The position numbers and the translations under genes are program-made. Shown here piece after piece: positions 52,488-61,375 of a DNA stretch of 64,000 nucleotides. Each line of letters begins with the position of its first letter. The first letter of the stretch is position 1. The notes below the pieces were generated by a model. The model was not told the DNA's origin. It did no database searches and saw only the letters and a program-made list of their open reading frames with translations. This DNA is from Coleofasciculus sp. FACHB-1120 (GTDB taxonomy: Bacteria > Cyanobacteriota > Cyanobacteriia > Cyanobacteriales > FACHB-T130). The stretch is from contig NZ_JACJTV010000016.1 of NCBI RefSeq assembly GCF_014698845.1, positions 54,978 to 118,977 on the forward strand, written 5' to 3'.

Positions 52488-53198
52488 ATGAAATCTAAGC
52501 CGCCACTCATTGGAATTACGACCGCTGGTCAGATGGATACGCGCCTGTTTAGCATCAGAGGCGACTATGTAGAGGCAGTGCGCTTAGCGGGTGGCTTACC
52601 GATGTTGCTGCCACCGGGAGAACCCGATCCCGCAGCCATCTTAGAAAGAATTGATGGATTGATCTTCTCCGGCGGGGGTGATATTGACCCCGCTATTTAC
52701 AACGACTCATCTCATCCCACCGTTTATAACGTCGATCATCAGCGTGATACCTTTGAGCTAGCTTTAGCCAAGCTGGTTTTAGATACAGATATCCCAATCT
52801 TAGGGATTTGTCGCGGTTTAGAAATTTTGGTAGTCGCAACAGGTGGCAACTTGGTGCTGCATCTGCCGGATGAATTTGGGGACGTGATCGCGCACCGCAC
52901 CCATCAATCTCGCTTCTGCCAGCATCCCGTGCAAATTGACCCTGAGAGTCGCCTCGCTGCCATAATTGGCATCACAGAGCCGGAGATAGTCTCGTGGCAT
53001 CATCAAGCTGTGCGGACAGTACCGCCTGGATGGCGGGTTACAGCACGCGCTGCTGATGGGGTAATTGAAGCGATGGAACACGAACACCATTCTTGGGCGA
53101 TCGCGCTTCAGTGGCATCCCGAACTTGCTCTCGACGATCCCTATCAGCAACGCATCTTTCAGGCGTTAGTCGAGACAGCACGTAAGCGCACGATCTAG
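52488..53198 (+). CDS. Peptidase C26 / gamma-glutamyl-GABA hydrolase-like protein
   Basis: A 236-residue class I glutamine amidotransferase-like hydrolase of the PuuD type. It starts PLIGITTAGQMDTRLFSIRGDYVEA and has DGLIFSGGGDIDP near residue 63. The nucleophile elbow is GICRGLEIL (Cys about 105), and the His-Glu pair is in ALQWHPEL near the end. Family members cleave gamma-glutamyl bonds, for example gamma-glutamyl-GABA in putrescine catabolism. No other put/puu gene is nearby, so the substrate is unknown. Cytosolic. The upstream spacer is structured and gene-free. Confidence 0.9.
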   Translation: MKSKPPLIGITTAGQMDTRLFSIRGDYVEAVRLAGGLPMLLPPGEPDPAAILERIDGLIFSGGGDIDPAIYNDSSHPTVYNVDHQRDTFELALAKLVLDTDIPILGICRGLEILVVATGGNLVLHLPDEFGDVIAHRTHQSRFCQHPVQIDPESRLAAIIGITEPEIVSWHHQAVRTVPPGWRVTARAADGVIEAMEHEHHSWAIALQWHPELALDDPYQQRIFQALVETARKRTI

Positions 53199-53398
53199 TT
53201 TTCAAGAGATCGAGGTGTTCTTGATTACAACACACGGAGACATCTCGAAAAGGCTGAAACTTGAAAAAATTCTGTTTTATAGACTTTTGATAAACGTTAG
53301 AGAAAGTGTGACTTAAATAAACTTTTTTTTACTTACTTATCGGGAAATCTAAAAACGAAGATTGTATCTATATCCATCGTGTTCATCTCTGTTTCAAC

Positions 53399-55099
53399 GT
53401 GATTTCCCTATTAAATTATTTTTCCAGAAAGAGAGGAAACCTCTCTTTGAAGCATCTTGTCGCAATTTTCGGTATTGTTGGAATCCTCAATGCCTGTGTA
53501 ACTCAAACTCCTCAATCTCCTCAGGCAGTTGAGCGGTCAACTAATTCTACTAAATCAACAGCTTCAAACCCAAAAACGAGTTCACAACCTGACAAAAGTT
53601 CCCAGATAGTGAATTCGGATCATTCAGATACTAAATTGCCCAAACTGGTTTCTGATAAAGATGAATTGCCTTCCCAGGCGTTTGATTTTCACATCCGCAA
53701 CATTGTGACTTCTGGCGATACTGTAAAGTTTCAATCGCGCAAGTATGATTTTGTCTTTGACAAAAATAGTAGTAACTTTTCTGTGCAGCCAGGAAGCCTC
53801 CCGAAGAATTTTGTTTCTCAGCCGGAGAAGCATCAAAAAGCGCTAGGGGGAGAGTTAAATCTGCCTTCTCGTTATGAAACGATTAAATATAAAGGCAAGA
53901 CTTATCAATATCGGGTAAATCGTAAAGGGAATTCAGAAACTCCAGATTGCCAAAAAGAAGCAAAAGTCGTAATTACGCTAATTACGCCCGAAAGTAAGCA
54001 ACCAAAAACGCAAACCCTTTATACAGGGGGTTGCTTGAGCTTTCCTTACATTACCGCCGCTAAAATTGTAGGCGATCGCTTATGGTGGTCACTTGCCTTT
54101 CCGCAAGGAGAAGGTTATACCGGCAAAACAACGCTTGTCGGTTATCACCCACAGCAAGAGCAATGGACTGTTATTCATCCACAGGGGATGGATAGACAGG
54201 AGATTCTCGATTTCGAGATTGCGGGAACCCCCGACCGACCAACATTCTGGATGGCAACAAAAATAAGTGGGGAAGGCAACAACTATTCACCAGGAATGGG
54301 ATTAGTGGCATATCGTCCCGACTCTTCTGACCTGCAATCGGGTTCTGTAACTTCTTACCGCGTGGATAATAGTCCCCTCATCGGTGCCATTCCCGATCGG
54401 CTATTGCTGGAATCAGATCGGCTTTGGGTTGGGACTGGCAACGGTATCTGCCAGTTGCAATTGTCAGTACCTGATAATCCTGATTGGAAATGCTGGCGAT
54501 TTGCCATCACCGCGCGACTGCCGACTGAGAAAGTACCCCTCTACAGCGCGTTGTTGAATGAGACGCCTGCGGCTACTCTCGATGCGCCTGCGGGACAAAC
54601 GGTTGAAGTTCTCTGGTGGCTGCCTACAGACTATAGTAGTAGCGGTCAATCCCTGCTCCGCCGGAAAGGTCGTTACGAGGTGAGATATGACCAAGGCTTC
54701 ACAGCGACGCTGGATGGGCAGGGAGCAACTTCTTGGTCTGAGATTTTTGGGTCATCGGAAAAACCGCCGGTGTGGTTTTCTCCTGTTTCCTGGCCTGCTA
54801 ATGGCTGGCATTGGGATGGTTCGCGCTTTGTCCGAGGATTTGATGAAGTGTGTGAGTGTCACTCTGGAGGGGGGCCGAGAGGCATTGGGCCTATAGAGCA
54901 CAATGCTAGCGGCGGCATTAACCTGAATGCTATGCGAGGCGATTTGGAGTTCGTGAATCTGTCGAAGAATTCTACCAGTGTCAAGTATTATTCCGGCTGG
55001 GTTGACGATGCTCTGATCAATCCTTACCCAACGGTGGTGCCGCAATATCCAAAAAATGCTCAACCCAATCCTCTAGAATCTATCGCTAAGCAACTCTAG
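53399..55099 (+). CDS. Lipoprotein of unknown function
   Basis: A 566-residue protein. It begins with a basic stretch (RKR) and then LKHLVAIFGIVGILNACVTQ, a lipobox (LNAC), so it is probably an envelope lipoprotein. The in-frame TTG at 53447 with GAGAGG 9 bases upstream gives a shorter, more standard signal and may be the true start; the listed GTG has no ribosome site. After a Ser/Thr/Gln-rich linker (residues 35-95), the middle and C-terminal parts are rich in W, G, P and beta-strand patterns with repeated DRLWW or DRLWVGTGNG-like elements, suggesting a beta-propeller-like fold. I do not recognise the family. It is 43 bases upstream of a PspC gene on the same strand. Confidence 0.7.
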   Translation: MISLLNYFSRKRGNLSLKHLVAIFGIVGILNACVTQTPQSPQAVERSTNSTKSTASNPKTSSQPDKSSQIVNSDHSDTKLPKLVSDKDELPSQAFDFHIRNIVTSGDTVKFQSRKYDFVFDKNSSNFSVQPGSLPKNFVSQPEKHQKALGGELNLPSRYETIKYKGKTYQYRVNRKGNSETPDCQKEAKVVITLITPESKQPKTQTLYTGGCLSFPYITAAKIVGDRLWWSLAFPQGEGYTGKTTLVGYHPQQEQWTVIHPQGMDRQEILDFEIAGTPDRPTFWMATKISGEGNNYSPGMGLVAYRPDSSDLQSGSVTSYRVDNSPLIGAIPDRLLLESDRLWVGTGNGICQLQLSVPDNPDWKCWRFAITARLPTEKVPLYSALLNETPAATLDAPAGQTVEVLWWLPTDYSSSGQSLLRRKGRYEVRYDQGFTATLDGQGATSWSEIFGSSEKPPVWFSPVSWPANGWHWDGSRFVRGFDEVCECHSGGGPRGIGPIEHNASGGINLNAMRGDLEFVNLSKNSTSVKYYSGWVDDALINPYPTVVPQYPKNAQPNPLESIAKQL

Positions 55100-55142
55100 C
55101 TCAGCGTTTTCTACGGTAAGACAAGATATTAGGAATCGGCAA

Positions 55143-55745
55143 ATGGGTGACATTTTTTCTCTAGTTATAATTACGGCGCTGTTATTTTTCGGCCCAGCGC
55201 TTTCTGCGATCGCAATTCGACGTTCTCTTTCGATTCCTTGGCAATTAGTCCTGCTTGCCGTTTGTGTTTTCTACAGCATTTTCCCAATTCTACTGACTTT
55301 GGGAGGTACGGGTTTGGCTGAACGCTTCGCCTGTGAAGCCGGTGGTAGGGGAATCGTTATCTATAAATGTCCTGGAACCCCCTGGCTTGGGGATGTGATT
55401 ACGTTTATGACCTTTGCTCATTGGGGTGCAATTTTCACGATTCCATCCGGGGTTGTGGGTTTTGTCGGACTCCTCATTTCCTTAATCCTCAAAAGGAACA
55501 GGTTGCGAACTGGGGTAAACACACCAGAAAGACCAACTGCCACTTTTTACCGCAGCCGTCGCCGCAAGGTCGTTGCAGGAGTGTGTGCAGCGATCGCGCA
55601 ACGGTGGGGACTGTCACTCCTGGGTGTACGGGTTGCTATAGTCGTTTTAAGCGTTGTTATAACCGGAATTGGTCTGCCGATTTACCTTTGGGTGTGGTTG
55701 GCGTTTCCCCTAGAACCATCCCCTGAGCCTACACAAGTTGGGTAA
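55143..55745 (+). CDS. PspC-domain membrane protein
   Basis: A 200-residue membrane protein with AGGA 8 bases before the ATG. Residues 1-115 contain three hydrophobic helices and a Cys-bearing loop (ERFACEAGG, YKCPGTP). The C-terminal PspC domain (about 137-195) is clear: YRSRRRKVVAGVCAAIAQRWGLSLLGVRV, then IYLWVWLAFPLEP. PspC domains are linked to envelope stress responses and protein-protein contact. Probably co-transcribed with the lipoprotein gene before it. Confidence 0.85.
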   Translation: MGDIFSLVIITALLFFGPALSAIAIRRSLSIPWQLVLLAVCVFYSIFPILLTLGGTGLAERFACEAGGRGIVIYKCPGTPWLGDVITFMTFAHWGAIFTIPSGVVGFVGLLISLILKRNRLRTGVNTPERPTATFYRSRRRKVVAGVCAAIAQRWGLSLLGVRVAIVVLSVVITGIGLPIYLWVWLAFPLEPSPEPTQVG

Positions 55746-55782
55746 ATCATCACGATTTTAAGTTTCTGATAGATAGAGTCAA

Positions 55783-56160
55783 TCATTGTGTTCTTAGCTT
55801 AGGGGTTTCAGTATCAAAATATTCACGCCAGCGACTAATCTGACCCTCTTTGAAATTGATCACAATGACATCATCAGCTTTGTTCCGATGACCTGTTGCA
55901 TTTTCAGTATCTTCGTAATACCACTCGACTACTGCGCGATCGCCATCAACGATAATCTGCTGAATCTCAATTTTTATGTCTGAATATTGCTGAGCAAAAT
56001 GAGTAACTTCTTGCCGAATTTTGTCTTGCCCCTGCCATTGTTGACCCGGTAGGATGATTTCACCATCGGGTGCAAACAGTGCGGTTAGAGCCTCTGCGTC
56101 ACGAGCAATCCAGGCCTCTCTCGCTTGCGCGATCGCTATCCGAATATCTTCTGAATTCAT
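55783..56160 (-). CDS. NTF2-like (SnoaL/SgcJ-type) protein
   Basis: A 125-residue cone-fold protein, starting at the ATG at 56160 (the frame is open to 56190 but that start is a TTG). The fold is visible as IRIAIAQAREAWIARDAEALTALFAPDGE, the strand block RAVVEWYYEDTENATG, and DVIVINFKEGQISRWREYFD, the SnoaL-type end with a conserved Arg-Glu-Tyr. Family members are enzymes or ligand-binding proteins with diverse substrates. No neighbour suggests a partner. Cytosolic. Confidence 0.85.
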   Translation of the reverse strand: MNSEDIRIAIAQAREAWIARDAEALTALFAPDGEIILPGQQWQGQDKIRQEVTHFAQQYSDIKIEIQQIIVDGDRAVVEWYYEDTENATGHRNKADDVIVINFKEGQISRWREYFDTETPKLRTQ

Positions 56161-56429
56161 AGACTGATTGGCAAACGCACCTTTACTCAAATCTGTATTT
56201 AATAATATGAGGCTTAACTCCGTCTATGTAAACCCTTTTAAGTGTAAAAGCTATATTGATAAAATAATAAAAGCTATCGCAATTATGTTTTATTTTTGAA
56301 ATGTTGTTTTTTACGAACCACAAAGGACGCCCAGGACGCGAAGAAAAGAAATACAAAAAAATTGATTAGTTTGGCTAGGAAGACTATAAATCCCTCTAGC
56401 AGGAGAAGGAGTGTATCGCCGTGTTAAAT

Positions 56430-56485
56430 GATTTAGGGGTTCAGAACCCAAATTTAGAGAAGTCGGGGATCTGAACCCCTAAATC
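56430..56485. repeat. Perfect 15-bp palindromic repeat
   Basis: GATTTAGGGGTTCAG (56430-56444) and CTGAACCCCTAAATC (56471-56485) are exact reverse complements. The interior contains AGAAGTCGGGGATCT (56458-56472), nearly identical to the core AGAAGTCGGGATCT at 7650-7663. It is therefore a second member of a dispersed palindromic family. The spacer 56191-56692 otherwise has no gene. Confidence 0.75.
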
Positions 56486-56692
56486 ACAACTAAAATCTGA
56501 TTGCTATACTATTTTGGATTGCCAAAAACTTACAATTCTCCTTGTCTTGACCAATCGGTAGCTTCGGAAAATTAAATATACCAACAGTCAAACGAAATGA
56601 GATTATCAACGGGGGTAATGGGATTATTAAAGTCTTGTTTCGAGGCTTCTTTTCACTCTATTAGAAAATTTACCTTAAGGTAGACTCAGGCT

Positions 56693-56798
56693 GCTAAGGA
56701 AAGAAGCTTGATGCTGAAATTTTTAAACGTCTTTTTTACTTCAAGGCTAAGGAAAGAAGCTTAATGCTGGAATTTTTAAACGTCTTTTTTACTTCAGG
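56693..56798 (+). repeat. 53-bp tandem duplication over the kinase start
   Basis: Unit 1 (56693-56745) and unit 2 (56746-56798) differ at only three positions by eye (G/A after AGCTT, A/G in CTGAAA/CTGGAA, and A/G near the end). Unit 2 contains the ribosome site region, ATG and first 11 codons of the hybrid kinase, so the duplication copied the translation start. Because 53 is not a multiple of three, the copied start reads out of frame. Confidence 0.9.
56711..56764 (+). CDS. Short upstream ORF overlapping the kinase start
   Basis: Unit 1 of the tandem duplication preserves ATG at 56711 with the same AAGGAAAGAAGCTT context as the true gene. It encodes MLKFLNVFFTSRLRKEA and stops at TAA 56762-56764. 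The last A of that stop is the A of the kinase ATG (TAATG). The first 11 codons are a copy of the kinase N-terminus. Whether it is translated is unknown; the arrangement allows coupling or competition for ribosomes. Confidence 0.5.
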   Translation: MLKFLNVFFTSRLRKEA

Positions 56799-59700
56799 AG
56801 GGTTTATCCCTCACGGTCATTGCTACCTATGGAAGCCTGGTTTGGTGTGGCTTCATATCGTGTCCGATTCTCTAATTGCCCTTGCTTATTATTCGATCCC
56901 AGTGACGCTGTTCTACTTTGTCCGCAAGCGTCAGGATCTCCCATTTGACTGGATTTTTTTGCTATTTGGGTCATTTATCATCGCCTGTGGTACCACCCAT
57001 GTCATGGAGATTTGGACGCTGTGGCATCCTACCTATTGGCTATCGGGGTTTATCAAAGCAATTACCGCTTTAGTTTCGGTGTATACGGCTGCGTCTCTGG
57101 TGCAATTGGTTCCTAAAGCACTGGCTCTTCCAAGCCCCGCAGTGCTGGAAGCAACGAACCGAGAACTGGAAACCCAAATCGCCTACCGCTTGCAGATGGA
57201 GGAGGCGCTGCAAGCAAGCGAAGAACGATTTCGGAGTGCCTTTGACTATGCGGCGGTGGGAATGGCGCTGGTGGCAACAGATGGACGCTGGCTGGAAGTC
57301 AATCGTTCTTTATGCGAGATCGTTGGCTATTCGGAGCAAGAATTACTGGCTACGAACTTCCCGGCGATTACGCATCCAGACGATTTAGAAACCAATCTGG
57401 AATATATGCGCCAAATGCTGGCTGGCAAGATTCAGCATTACAACGTGGAGAAGCGATACCTCCACAAACAGGGACACATTGTATGGATTTTCTTGAGTGC
57501 ATCGCTGGTGCATAATGCCAAGGGTGAACCGTTGTTTAATGCTCAGATTCAAGACATCACGCAGCGCAAGTTGGCAGAGGAGGAGAGAAAGGCATCGCAA
57601 GCGCGACTGGCTGGAATTTTGGATATTGCGGAGGATGCAATTATCTCGGTAAACGAAACACAACAAATTACCTTATTTAACCAAGGGGCGGAAAAAATCT
57701 TTGGCTATACCGCCAGTGAGGTAATTGGTCAGTCCCTGGATTTGCTGCTGCCGAAACGGGCTGCGATCGCTCACCGTCAGCATATCCGCAATTTTGACAC
57801 TTCTGTGGGTAACGCCCGGAAAATGGGAGAGCGCAACGAGGTATTTGGACAGCGTAAAAATGGTGTGGAGTTTCCGGCGGAAGCTTCCATTTCTAAGCTG
57901 GAATTAGCTGGCGAAAAAATATTTACTGTAATTTTACGAGACATCACCGAACGCAAGCGGGGCGAGGAAGCTTTATCCCAACTAGCCTCGATTGTTGAGT
58001 CCTCAGAAGATGCGATCGTAGGCAAAACACTGGATGGAATCATTACCAGCTGGAACTCTGGGGCTGAACGAATTTATGGCTATACCGCCCAAGAAGTCAA
58101 GGGGCAGCCGATCTCGATTCTGCTGCCACCCGACCGCTTCAATGAGATGGCGTCAATTTTGGCAAGAATCAAGCAGGGAGAACGCATCCCCCCTTATGAA
58201 AGCGTGCGTTTTAGAAAAGACGGCAGTCAAATTGATGTTGCCATTACGATCTCTCCGATCAAGAATCGGGCGGGTCAGGTTACGGGTGCCTCAGCGATCG
58301 CCCGTGACGTTAGCGATCGCCGCGCCATAGAACGCCTCAAAGATGAGTTTGTCTCCATCGTCAGCCACGAACTGCGGACGCCTCTAACCTCGATTCGTGG
58401 TGCCCTCGGCTTGCTGGCAGGGGGTCTGCTCATGGCTAAACCTGAAAAGGCTCAACGGATGCTGGAGATTGCCGTCTCGAATACCGACCGCTTAGTGCGC
58501 CTGATTAACGACATCCTCGATATTGAGCGCATCGAGTCGGGTCAGGTAGCGATGGAGCATCAGATTTGCGATGCCGCAACTCTAATGCTTCAAGCTTCAG
58601 AGGTGATGCGGGCAATGGCTGACAAAGCCGGAGTCACCCTATGCGTATCTCCCCTATCCGCCCAACTGTACGCCGATCCTGACCGGATTATCCAGACCCT
58701 GACGAACCTACTCAGCAATGCCATCAAATTCTCTCCTCCTAGCAGCAGCGTCTATCTCAGCGCCGAAATTCAACAGACCGCGGAGCCTGTAAAGACGCGA
58801 TTTCTCGCTCCTGGAGCCGGGGAGGGTGGAACAGAGAAAGAATTTACCCCCTCGCCTCCTCAACCTCTCACCCTTACAGTCTTGTTCAAAGTGAAAGACC
58901 AAGGACGAGGGATTCCCGCAGAGAAGCTGGAAAACGTCTTTGAACGATTCCAACAAGTTGATGCCTCTGACTCGCGCGATAAAGGTGGCACAGGTCTGGG
59001 GTTAGCAATTTGCCGCAGCATTGTGCAACAGCATGGAGGTCGCATCTGGGTCGAAAGTACGCTGAATGAAGGTAGTACCTTTTTCTTCACACTGCCCCTT
59101 TTGAGCGGTGAGACACGAATGCTGAATGCTGAGGATGAACGGGAGAATCTCTCTGAGGGGGATGTAACGACAGCGCTAGCCCAATCCTCCCTAGCTACTC
59201 AGGACGGTGCCGTGCCCTTACCTTCGGACGCTGACAATGCACTGGGTACGCCTCTCGTGCTGGTGTGCGATGATGAGCCTGCGGTCTGTACCGTAGTCCA
59301 AACTTTGCTAGAACAGCGCGGCTACCAAGTCAAGACGGCTTTCTCAGGTCAAGAAGCTGTAGAATTGGCGCTACAGGAGCAACCTGCTGTAATTCTGCTC
59401 GACCTGATTATGCCCGGTATGAACGGTTGGCAAACAATGGCGGTTTTGAAACAGCGACCTGATACGAGAGAGATTCCTATCGTCATTTTCAGCGTTTTAT
59501 CGCCAGAGCAGAGTAATTTCCTCAAATCTTCTTTAGAGAATCAGACCTTAAGTAGCCTGCTAGAGGGAGACCTTCTGCAAACCGATCTGGGTCAGTTGCA
59601 GCCGTCTGCTCCGTCAGATGCGATCGCATCCAATTCAATTACGATGGAGAATGCAGCCGGTTCTAATATTGACAGCGCAGATTCTCCAATCAACGACATT

Positions 59701-60261
59701 TCGCCTCAGGTATCGCTTCCACCAAACTCAGATGATGACAAGCCGCGACCTCCTGATTTTACGGGCTGGGTTCGCAAACCCTTGAATGAAGCATCATTAT
59801 TTCAAGCACTGGAGCAATCCTTGCAACAGGCAAAGGTTGCCAAAGTTTTGCTGGTGGAAGACGACTTGGATCTGGCGCGGGTACTGATTGCTCGGTTTGA
59901 GCGCCACGGTTTGGAAACGATTCACGCGAAAAACGGACGCGAGGCAATTCAAAAATTAGCAACGATGAATCCCAATTTGCTAGTGCTGGATATCGTGCTG
60001 CCGGAGTACGATGGTTTTGCTGTAGTAGACTGGCTGCGTCAGTGCAATCGCCTGCGCCACATCCCAATCGTGGTATATTCTGCTAAGGATTTGAACAATG
60101 CCGAACGAGAGCGGCTACAGTTGGAACAAACCGAGTTTCTCACGAAAGGTCGGATTACTCCAGAACAATTTGAAGGGCGCATCATTGCCTTGCTGAATCG
60201 GATAGTTCCCAACAGGAAGGAAAACTCCAATGGTGACAACGAAGCGCATCCTGGTAATTGA
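56764..60261 (+). CDS. ETR1-like hybrid histidine kinase
   Basis: A 1165-residue membrane sensor kinase. Residues 20-125 resemble the ethylene-binding domain of plant ETR1: HIVSDSLIALAYYSIPVTLFYF (Asp35), then ACGTTHVMEIWTLWHP with Cys75 and His79 in the CxxxH copper-binding arrangement. Three PAS domains follow (about 150-270, 275-395, 400-525). The HisKA domain has FVSIVSHELRTPLTSIRG with His535, and the ATPase domain has NLLSNAIKFSP, DQGRGIPAEKLENVFERF and GGTGLGLAIC. REC1 has Asp880 (LLDLIMPGMNGWQ) and Lys1005 (GWVRKPLN), with about 75 extra residues between them. REC2 (from about 1023) has Asp1076 and a Lys in LTKGR. It should sense ethylene or another ligand and pass phosphate to its receivers. 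It overlaps the next receiver gene by 32 bases. Confidence 0.92.
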   Translation: MLEFLNVFFTSGGFIPHGHCYLWKPGLVWLHIVSDSLIALAYYSIPVTLFYFVRKRQDLPFDWIFLLFGSFIIACGTTHVMEIWTLWHPTYWLSGFIKAITALVSVYTAASLVQLVPKALALPSPAVLEATNRELETQIAYRLQMEEALQASEERFRSAFDYAAVGMALVATDGRWLEVNRSLCEIVGYSEQELLATNFPAITHPDDLETNLEYMRQMLAGKIQHYNVEKRYLHKQGHIVWIFLSASLVHNAKGEPLFNAQIQDITQRKLAEEERKASQARLAGILDIAEDAIISVNETQQITLFNQGAEKIFGYTASEVIGQSLDLLLPKRAAIAHRQHIRNFDTSVGNARKMGERNEVFGQRKNGVEFPAEASISKLELAGEKIFTVILRDITERKRGEEALSQLASIVESSEDAIVGKTLDGIITSWNSGAERIYGYTAQEVKGQPISILLPPDRFNEMASILARIKQGERIPPYESVRFRKDGSQIDVAITISPIKNRAGQVTGASAIARDVSDRRAIERLKDEFVSIVSHELRTPLTSIRGALGLLAGGLLMAKPEKAQRMLEIAVSNTDRLVRLINDILDIERIESGQVAMEHQICDAATLMLQASEVMRAMADKAGVTLCVSPLSAQLYADPDRIIQTLTNLLSNAIKFSPPSSSVYLSAEIQQTAEPVKTRFLAPGAGEGGTEKEFTPSPPQPLTLTVLFKVKDQGRGIPAEKLENVFERFQQVDASDSRDKGGTGLGLAICRSIVQQHGGRIWVESTLNEGSTFFFTLPLLSGETRMLNAEDERENLSEGDVTTALAQSSLATQDGAVPLPSDADNALGTPLVLVCDDEPAVCTVVQTLLEQRGYQVKTAFSGQEAVELALQEQPAVILLDLIMPGMNGWQTMAVLKQRPDTREIPIVIFSVLSPEQSNFLKSSLENQTLSSLLEGDLLQTDLGQLQPSAPSDAIASNSITMENAAGSNIDSADSPINDISPQVSLPPNSDDDKPRPPDFTGWVRKPLNEASLFQALEQSLQQAKVAKVLLVEDDLDLARVLIARFERHGLETIHAKNGREAIQKLATMNPNLLVLDIVLPEYDGFAVVDWLRQCNRLRHIPIVVYSAKDLNNAERERLQLEQTEFLTKGRITPEQFEGRIIALLNRIVPNRKENSNGDNEAHPGN

Positions 60262-60613
60262 TGATGAAGAGGATATTCGGGAAGTGGCTCAGCTGAGCTT
60301 AGAAATGGTCGCCAGCTGGGACGTCTTGACAGCGAGTTCTGGGAGAGAAGGACTTGCCAAGGCTGAAGTTGAACCACTTGACGCCATCCTTCTGGATGTG
60401 ATGATGCCTGACTGGGACGGTACAACGACTTTTCAACAGCTGCAAGCCAATCCTGCAACTCAGCACATCCCTGTGCTGTTGTTGACTGCTAAAATGCAGG
60501 CTGCCGACCAACGCCGTTTTGCTCAACTAGGAGTAAAGGCAGTAATTGCGAAACCTTTCGACCCGATAACTCTCGCAGATCAAGTTGCGAAGTCTTTAGG
60601 ATGGGATATTTAA
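60230..60613 (+). CDS. Response regulator coupled to the hybrid kinase
   Basis: A 127-residue receiver overlapping the end of the kinase gene by 32 bases, with AGGAAGG before the ATG. ILVIDDEEDI, the phosphoacceptor AILLDVMMPDWDG (Asp about 54), LLLTAKM and IAKPFDP are intact. Stand-alone receiver without an output domain, likely the next phosphate acceptor for the ETR1-like kinase. Translation is probably coupled to the kinase. Confidence 0.92.
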   Translation: MVTTKRILVIDDEEDIREVAQLSLEMVASWDVLTASSGREGLAKAEVEPLDAILLDVMMPDWDGTTTFQQLQANPATQHIPVLLLTAKMQAADQRRFAQLGVKAVIAKPFDPITLADQVAKSLGWDI

Positions 60614-60672
60614 CTGAGTTTTGCTACCAATCGACTGCAAACCCACCCCATCCAAAATTTGATTGAAACCAA

Positions 60673-60704
60673 AAGAAGAGGGCGCAGTTGTGCGCCCTCT
60701 TCTT
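60673..60704 (+). terminator. Strong terminator after the kinase/receiver operon
   Basis: AAGAAGAGGGCGCA, loop GTTG, TGCGCCCTCTTCTT: a perfect 14-bp stem, 60 bases after the receiver stop codon. It is followed by a short TGTTAAAC tail rather than a long T-run. The next gene is on the opposite strand, so it may also end the convergent transcript. Confidence 0.85.
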
Positions 60705-60790
60705 GTTAAACAGTAAAATCAATTCGATGAAATGAGGTTAACTCAGCTCGTTCTCGGATAGATAGACTAGCTTCTTGGGCTAAATCTTCT

Positions 60791-61375
60791 TTACACTCCT
60801 AGCACTCTGCGAGTTTGCGGTCCCACTACTCCATCTACACGCAAGCCATTTCTCGACTGAAAGTTCCGGACTGCTCTTTGGGTGACGGAACCATAATATC
60901 CAGTCGGTGAAACCCCTAAAGCGGATTGAACTTGTCGAACAGCAGAACCTCTAGAGCCTAGGCGGAGAAAGGAACCGCCAACACCAGAACCAGGATTAGA
61001 ACCAGAACCTGGTCTCGTGCTGATATAGTTAGCAGCAACATAACGACCCGTAGAAAGCTTTGCATACCCGTTGCGATAAGCCACAACTGGTGCAAGTGCG
61101 GCTCCATTACGGACGCAGCTATGCACTCCGTAAGATGTGCTGGGGCCATAGCGAGCGTTAAGACAACTGCCGTTTGTATTTACAAAATACTGTGCTGCGT
61201 TAGCTGGTTGGATCTCGCTGAGACCTCCGAACAAGAAAGCGACGCCAAGTAAACCCAGCCAAGCTGAACTCGGTGGTTGCGTCCAGTTCAGCGAAAAGTC
61301 ACGCAGAGTATACTCGATGCCAGCTTCTGCCTCTTCATAGGTATTAGAAACATGAATGTAAGCAAGAGTTTCCAT
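60791..61375 (-). CDS. Secreted peptidoglycan-binding protein with SH3-like region
   Basis: A 194-residue exported protein; CGGAG precedes the ATG. A long N-terminal cytosolic stretch (METLAYIHVSNTYEEAEAG) precedes a signal-like segment (SSAWLGLLGVAFLFGGL) ending near PANAA. That leader resembles ones I recall from cyanobacterial cell-wall proteins. An SH3-like region (FVNTNGSCLNARYGPSTSYGVHSC, Cys pair) is followed by a Gly/Ser/Pro linker and a peptidoglycan-binding domain (LRLGSRGSAVRQVQSALGVSPTGYYGSVTQRAVRNFQSRNGL). Probably binds peptidoglycan outside the cell; no catalytic domain. Confidence 0.85.
   Translation of the reverse strand: METLAYIHVSNTYEEAEAGIEYTLRDFSLNWTQPPSSAWLGLLGVAFLFGGLSEIQPANAAQYFVNTNGSCLNARYGPSTSYGVHSCVRNGAALAPVVAYRNGYAKLSTGRYVAANYISTRPGSGSNPGSGVGGSFLRLGSRGSAVRQVQSALGVSPTGYYGSVTQRAVRNFQSRNGLRVDGVVGPQTRRVLGV

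Noticed and set aside
54752..55063. 103-codon minus-strand frame
   Set aside because: It is antisense to the lipoprotein gene and shows no ribosome site or family resemblance.
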